From positions 86,862,001 to 86,926,000 of the forward strand of contig NC_077222.1 of NCBI RefSeq assembly GCF_024763615.1: 64,000 bases of DNA, in the 5' to 3' direction. The first letter of the stretch is position 1. Each line of letters starts with the position of its first letter. This DNA is from Phlebotomus papatasi (taxonomy: Eukaryota; Arthropoda; Insecta; Diptera; Psychodidae). Positions 57,987 to 64,000 of the stretch are shown in pieces. The position numbers and the translations under genes were made by a program. The notes beneath the pieces are model-generated. The model worked only from the letters and a program-made list of their open reading frames with translations, ran no database searches and was not told the origin of the DNA.

Positions 57987-60764
57987 TATTAAATTTGTAC
58001 TATGTCAGCTTCTTTAAAGGAATATGGATAAATATAAAGTGTTCAAAGTCAGAGTCTAGCAAGTCTAACAGCCGTTCTCTATTTTTTTATTTAAAAAAAA
58101 AACATATACCAGTTAGAACCTACAATTTGCTTAAATATTGGTATTGATAATGAGTTTGGAAATCATTGATAAACGTTTTCATTTACTATATATTTAATTT
58201 GTAAGGAAATATACAATCCGTGCTTCGAGTTTTCTGTCGCTGTCACAATGAGATCAATTGCGATAAGCCGGCGGTAGCCCTACCCTAAACACTTTTACTG
58301 TGAAATTTACAATTAAATTGAAGTGAATAATAACACATTAACTCCTTGATGTGTTAAAGCAAAAACATGTAAATATTTTAGTATTTTAAACATTTCATAA
58401 ATGTATATTAAAACACAGCCTTATAAAACCACTTCTAAGTCTATCATAAATAGAACCCGCCTATAAAAAAAATACACGCCTCCCACTAAGACTAAAATAA
58501 GAAGCCAAATATAATTTAAATTTCACAAACTGATTGCAAATCTCATAACATTTAGACACTCTATCTTTTATATTTTTTATTAGAGGTGATAAAAATTCTT
58601 TGTTTTTGAAACTTTTGATAATTTTTGACGCATACGACTGGGCGTGGCTTATAAAGAGACTTAACAGTTCCAATGAAATTTTTTGAAACACTTATTTCCA
58701 AGAAAGTTTAGAACTGTTACCTAGCACATCCTAAAATATATGCAAAATCTAAACGGAAGCATTATCCTTAATATGAAGATATCTTTGAAGTGATAGAATA
58801 TTTGGATTTGGAGCAAAAACACAAAGGCGTGGTCAACATTGAGTATTGGGCGGAGCTTCCTCGCCAAGTCAAACCTCCTTGCTAATATTGTATTTTAAAA
58901 ATAATAAAATTAAAAATTCGCTGAGTGCTCTATGCCTTTATCTCAATAACAGGCGATCGAACTACCACCGCTGAATCCTTTTTTTATCTAAAATCCAAAA
59001 ATTCTAGTAAATTACTATCCCTTGGGGAATTAGAAGTCAATAGCGTCCCTTTTTTTGATTTTGCGAATAATAAAAAAGTCCTCTTGTTTTTACGCAAAAA
59101 CTTTTGAATATTTTAGGTTGAAAGCACAAATTGCTAAACGAGTTTCATTGCCACGGGTAACGTGTCCTGCTGAATGAATTTTTAATATGTAAAAGAGTGA
59201 GCAATGTTAGCTTTCAAATATATCATATTGAGAGTATTCTAATTACATTGGGTATATGGCAAATGGATATGGAAACAAAGCATATTGTATGATAAAAACT
59301 TTTCCACTGAAATGATACGACCGCTCCCATAATAGAAAATTCCATAATATTGCTAATCAAATGAGATAAAAGACCATACGCTCTCTAAAGGGTTTTTTTT
59401 TTGAATGTTTCTCCTTGTACTAAAACTGTGTCGAAATCCTAAAACAGCTCAGTGAAAATTCATAAAAGTGTTTTGTGTAAAATATGTCCATTTTACCGTG
59501 GAACTTATATCGTTACGAAATATGTGTACTTGTACCGCTTAATTAGTATGCTACAAAATCGCTAAAGCATATTCAGCAAGAGAATTCAAATTAAAATCTA
59601 TGATGAAATGAAAACTCAAGATCATTTCAATGACACGATCGATAAGAATATATTTTGAATTGTCAGCTAAAAGACCAGCTTCAATCATTCATATCGCCCA
59701 TCGAGGCTCTTTTGAACTTATTTCAAACGAAAAATGCTTCATACAGTCATCCGGAGAGATATTGAGCCACTCTGTGTGTTATCCCAAGTTTCGCGGGGTA
59801 ATTGTTTATTCAAGAATATTGATAATGAGAGATTCCACGCAAAAAAAGCATCTCGTAAAATTCAATATATATATATAACAAAATGAGACAAGCTCTCGGG
59901 AGACCAAACAGAAATGACTGCTTGATTGGCAGACCTGCTGCTATACAGACTCTCCATTATGTGACTAATATTCAATTTCAGTATATCCAATTACGTATGT
60001 TGTCAGCTACTCCATGGGAAATGCCATTTCTGCCAGTATTGTAATATTCTACTCTGAAATATATATATTACACATATAAAGTTCAAATAATATTGGAATC
60101 AATTAATTCCATTTTCAAGAGACATTATTCCCAACATTTTCACTTCAATACTCTATGGATGAAAATACCAATTGTATACAAGGATGTTTAACTATATTTT
60201 GTTCTTCAATCAACCATTGACGTCATAAATTGCCAATGGAATTTAGATTATTTCAACTCTTTTTTTTCCCCAACTGAATCACAGTTAAAAGTCAATCAAT
60301 TCTCAGGAAAAGCAAATGATATCAGATTACTTTTTTCCTATACCTTTTTCCCCACTTCAATATCACCATAGTTATTCCAATTTACTCTAGTACAGTCGAA
60401 CATAAAAAAAAATTGGAAGAGAATAGGGTAAAATTTGTGTTTGAACATTTTTGGGACAGTTACAAAAAAAAAGTGGGTGGCAAAAGCACCCCAAACTTTG
60501 CAGAATGCTCGAATTTGTTACTCTGATATTGAGCTTTAATGTTGAAAGTTTCAAGATAAATTTAATACCGGTTACTGGATAACATATTTTATAAAGATAA
60601 TTTTGCCTCATTGCTTAAAAGAAGGGAAAGGAGATAGTATCTCAGATTAACACAAAATGGAGTGTTGTACGAGATAATTGGTTTGGACCATGGCTAAATT
60701 TCCGATTAACCAGGCAAGCGACTAACGAAATAGACAGTAAGCAGTAACCAATGTGACTGGTTAA
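57987..60764. other. Unique AT-rich stretch, no gene seen
   Basis: No gene recognised. A CRE-like TGACGTCA lies at 60218-60225. Frames at 58461-58691 (-), 59630-59878 (+) and 60387-60611 (-) have no known match. Confidence 0.45.
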
Positions 60765-61168
60765 GGGCAAAATCACATTGACATTAAAATGCTGGCCGTA
60801 GCCTCACCGTATTTCGGTAATTTACGCATTTTCATTGCAATTTTTACGCAAATTTTCCATTGCCGTATTACCTTGTCTCATACTCGGTGGCACTAGGTGA
60901 AAATGATATAAGAAAATTGAAGAAATAAAACAAAAAATCGATAACGGTGAGCAAAAAACTATAATAGAAATTAATCTTACAGTTTTTTTTGCTCACCGTT
61001 TATCGAATTTTCGTTTTATTTCTTCAATTTTCTTATATTATTTTCATCTAGTGCTACCGAGTATGAGATAAGGTAATACGGTAATAGAAAAAATGCGTAT
61101 GAATTGCAATGAAAATGCGTAAATTAACGAAATACGGTGAGCATTTTACTGTCAATGTTATTCTGCCC
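60765..61168 (-). mobile_element. 404-base foldback element, TAA target (copy L2)
   Basis: It starts GGGCAAAATCACATTGACAT and ends GTTATTCTGCCC. The ~190-base arms match copy L1. The GTAGCCTCAC asymmetry is in the left arm, so the orientation is opposite to L1. TAA occurs on both sides (60762-60764 and 61169-61171). No coding frame. Confidence 0.92.
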
Positions 61169-61432
61169 TAAATTCGAAAATTTTACCTCTATATAGCAAA
61201 ATCTACACTTTGAAATAAATCACTCTATTTTGACAAAAATTTTCACAATTGTGTAAGAGCCTTTAAATAACATCAAAATTTCTATTAACGCTATTCAGAA
61301 GTTCAAGTCTTCCAGAAGTTTCAAGTATTTTACTTCATTTTTTTTTATCTCTCGCTGTTTACCATCAAATCATTCTAAAAAAGTTTGTCATTTGTTTGTC
61401 AAAATAAGTTGTCAAAATTATGTTTTTATATA

Positions 61433-61896
61433 TACGTAGAAAAAATATCTCGTAAAATTGTTCGGAAATGTTTTTGAATTTCTACTTGAGACTTAACGAA
61501 ATGCTCGTAAATCGTATAACCCACTAAGAAATTCGTAAAAGTTTGTGCTTTTCTACAAACATTGCTTGTAGCTTGATCACTTGACGAGAATTTTTTGTTC
61601 TTTTACAAATATTTGTTCGTACATTTTTTTTTGTCTAACAAAACTTCACGAACAAATCACAAAATTTTATGAACACTTTTTTGTGTTTATTACAAACACA
61701 CGAACAAATGTTTATAAAAGAACAAAAAAATGTTAGTCAAGTGATCATGTTACGAACAAGATTTAAGAAAAAGTACCAACTTTTACGAACCTTTTAGTGG
61801 GTTATACAATTTACGAGCGTTTCATAAGTCCCCAGCAGGAATTAAAAAAAAAAAACATTTTCAACAATTTTACAAAAATATATATATTTTTTTGTA
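61433..61896. mobile_element. Foldback element (copy D2)
   Basis: Arms of about 200 bases. The left end is eroded (TACGTAGAAAAAATATCTCG), as is the right (TTTTTTTGTATA). The internal words AACCCACTAAGAAATTCGTA and CACTTGACGAGAATTTTTTG match D1. Longer than D1 by about 45 bases. Confidence 0.8.
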
Positions 61897-62039
61897 TAGA
61901 ATATGTAATATTTTAGCAAATCTAGACAGAACAACCGCATGACTAAACTGTTTAAAACGGTTTACAAAGCTTTTCTGAGGGGTTTATAATTCAAATATTG
62001 CTGAAATTGGAGTTAAAATAATATTATTAAATTTCAATA

Positions 62040-62160
62040 ATTATCGATTTAAAACCGGTTTAGATTAGATCGAAATTTCAAAGCCTTTCTAATGAATCCT
62101 TATTTGGCAAAATTAGTTAAGAAATACCCTCATCAGAATTGATTATCTTTGGACTGGGAA
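62040..62160. repeat. Degenerate AACCGGTT-motif repeat fragment
   Basis: AAAACCGGTTTAGATTAGAT and TTTCAAAGCCTTTCTAATGA resemble the segment near 46350-46380. Confidence 0.45.
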
Positions 62161-64000
62161 AAACCGCTTGATGGACTAATTTAGAACGCGGACAAGTAGA
62201 TAAAAATCGTGAAGATATATTTTCTACTGAAATTTAATCTTTCCAAAATAGATCCTAATGGATCCAGCACAAAATTAAATGATATCAAAATTCACATCCC
62301 TTTCTTTCTCACACGCTCTAAATATGTCTATCTCGTTCTTTTGCATTCCAAATTCGATTGAGCTAAATTGCATTTGTTGTGATGTATAAAAGAAGAAGAA
62401 GAAGAAGAGTGCGAAAGAATAAGAAAGGCATATTCAAACCGCGTGAGAAAGAAAGAGATTCGAATTTCGACTTCATGAAATTTTCCTAATAAAAGGTGTA
62501 TCGGAGCCATAAATAATTGAAAATCGACAGATTACACATACGACTCTCTCAGTAGAGTTCGAGCAAAAAGAAACTTAAGAGATGGAAAATTCGCTTCTCC
62601 CCAATTGAATTTTTTTTATCAACATCCCATCTGTACAATTGTCCTTCCATTGTGTAATACTAAAAGCTTAATTTTCCCCTCATTTTCGTCTTATTGTCAT
62701 CAACCACTCTCGGGTACTGGATATATATAAAAAGACATCATAAAGCTCTACCCAATAGGTGAAAAGCGAAATGTTCTATCTATAAATTTTCCTGTCTTCA
62801 AATCTTGACTCATCCTTCGATGAGTGATTTTCAACTAAATACAGAACTGCGTATGCCTTCTCCCTCCTCTACAGCTTTGAGCAGAAAAACGCACGATTTA
62901 GCATCATCATCCGCACCTCCATTTGCGCCCAATGTACACAAAGGTGAAGAAATGTCTTGGTGTTAAAATAGCAAGTACTTTCCACCTTAACATCTCAATA
63001 TGACGAATTCTGAATGATTCACTCAATCTCCCCTACCCCATCATGGTGATATAGAAGTGGAGTTGAGTAAGGAATCGGATAAAATTATCGACTAAAAAAA
63101 AATTTGTATGACAATATCGTAGAAAGATCTACAGCAATAAAAATCAAGTGCTTTTCGCGCTTTTCCCAACCTTGTCGCGCGCCCAAGCATGCATATTCCA
63201 TTAGGATTTTCCTCCTATTTTTCGTGGTCTCTTGCCTTTTGCCACTCTCCCTCTCTTTTCCCCCCAACAGTTTCCTCTTGACAAAAAAAATATAACACAT
63301 TTTTTCACCCTGACATGAGTTTAAGGGCAAAAAAAAGAGGAAAATCTGTAAAAACGATTGACTCCATATCCATTCCCCATTCCTTCTTCTTTGGCGGATT
63401 AGAATATGTCGTATGAAGTATGAAGTTGTACAGTCAAGAAATCAAGTATATAAAATAAGTCATTTCAACCCCCGTACATCCCCCCTTTACACTTTTAAGA
63501 AAATGTTGGTGAATTTGTTGGCATTTGCCACTACATCAGTATATACTTGGGGATTATTGTTCATGAAAATGGGTATGTAAGGAGAATTTTTCGCGCTAAA
63601 GGGGCATCTCATTCATAGCCCATTTGTATTCCGCATTTGAGTTCGCATTTTCCCACATTTACACGAACCACGTGCCCATTAAATTTATCCCCCATTCATT
63701 GTATGGGGCAAATATCCCCTATAGCAGGAAAGGTGTTTTGAAGGAGGGGTTGGTGATAGGACGACCGACGGTAGGTTAGTTTTATCAGACATCTCCCTCA
63801 TTCCTTAAGTGAACAATTTACCATCCATTCCATCTCTTAATCCACCAAGTGAATTCACAAATTACCACGTCTTCCACACAATTGAGACATTTGGAGAATT
63901 AGAAAATTTAATTTTCTCAATCTTTCTTCATTTTAACCATCATTTCACAAAAATTAAGATAAGAACACAAACACATCTTCGTTCTCAACCAAAAGAGACA
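62161..64000. other. Unique stretch, no gene seen
   Basis: No gene recognised. A GAA microsatellite is listed separately. The frames at 63085-63330 (-) and 63104-63295 (+) overlap each other and have no known match. Confidence 0.45.
62390..62408. repeat. (GAA)n microsatellite
   Basis: About six consecutive AGA/GAA units. Confidence 0.9.

Noticed and set aside
1..64000. CRISPR array, bacterial operon or phage content
   Set aside because: No regular direct repeats with unique spacers, no dense coding, and no ribosome binding site pattern. The sequence is eukaryotic.
1..64000. Known conserved insect microRNAs
   Set aside because: I looked for the mature sequences of common families (let-7, miR-1, miR-10, bantam, miR-9, miR-124, iab-4 and others) and saw none by eye. 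A proper search would be needed to exclude them.

Overview
This 64 kb window is AT-rich eukaryotic DNA that I read as intergenic or deep intronic sequence. I found no intact protein-coding gene, no tRNA or rRNA gene and no recognisable exon. The longest open frames are about 100-145 codons and match no family I know. I judge them to be chance frames. The likely source is an insect, and probably a nematoceran fly such as a sand fly or mosquito. That rests on the many small TA- or TAA-flanked inverted-repeat elements, a tRNA-derived SINE ending in AAAT repeats, and a decayed non-LTR reverse transcriptase. The host is an inference, not something read directly.

The content is mainly layered transposable elements. 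Three terminal motifs recur on elements whose interiors differ. (1) Elements starting TA-GGGGAAA occur near 0.8, 7.8, 11.2, 14.8, 16.0, 27.8, 34.1-35.4, 46.4 and 53.0 kb. (2) Elements starting TA-CACTG lie at 3.5, 7.3, 7.6, 27.0, 38.6, 49.4, 50.1, 57.6 and 61.4 kb, plus a 1.6 kb palindrome at 17.6-19.2 kb. (3) Elements flanked by TAA/TTA lie at 8.2, 14.5, 28.7, 30.7, 37.4, 46.7 and 60.8 kb, which suggests the PIF/Harbinger (Tourist) type. There are also CAGTAGACTC-ended pogo-like elements (11.7 and 53.2 kb), elements ending in CCAACGCACAATAAC (22.3-23.0 kb), a GGCTTCAGAC-ended family (31.5, 38.2, 50.3 and 50.7 kb) and a GC-rich repeat (6.4 and 37.3 kb).

Layout: 0-3.3 kb is mostly unique. 3.3-8.3 kb is repeat-rich, with a retrotransposon fragment and two head-to-head elements. 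8.3-11.2 kb is unique. 11.2-16.3 kb is a patchwork of short elements. 17.6-19.2 kb is the giant palindrome. 19.2-21.9 kb is unique with CT-rich tracts. 21.9-28.8 kb is mixed repeats. 30.7-32.4 kb is a GC-richer block with a possible reverse transcriptase relic and a near-perfect 116-base hairpin. 34.1-39.8 kb is dense nested elements, including the N-terminal remnant of a pogo-like transposase. 39.8-43.7 kb is unique. 43.7-45.0 kb holds two tRNA-like SINE units and a reverse transcriptase pseudogene. 46.3-47.4, 49.4-51.2, 53.0-54.2, 57.3-58.0 and 60.8-61.9 kb are further nested or foldback elements. The rest is unique AT-rich sequence with microsatellites.

The nesting gives a relative history. 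Old degenerate repeats were hit by medium-aged elements, which were hit in turn by young hairpin elements, often with visible TA or TAA target duplications. No gene network can be described. The only coding signals are broken transposon genes.
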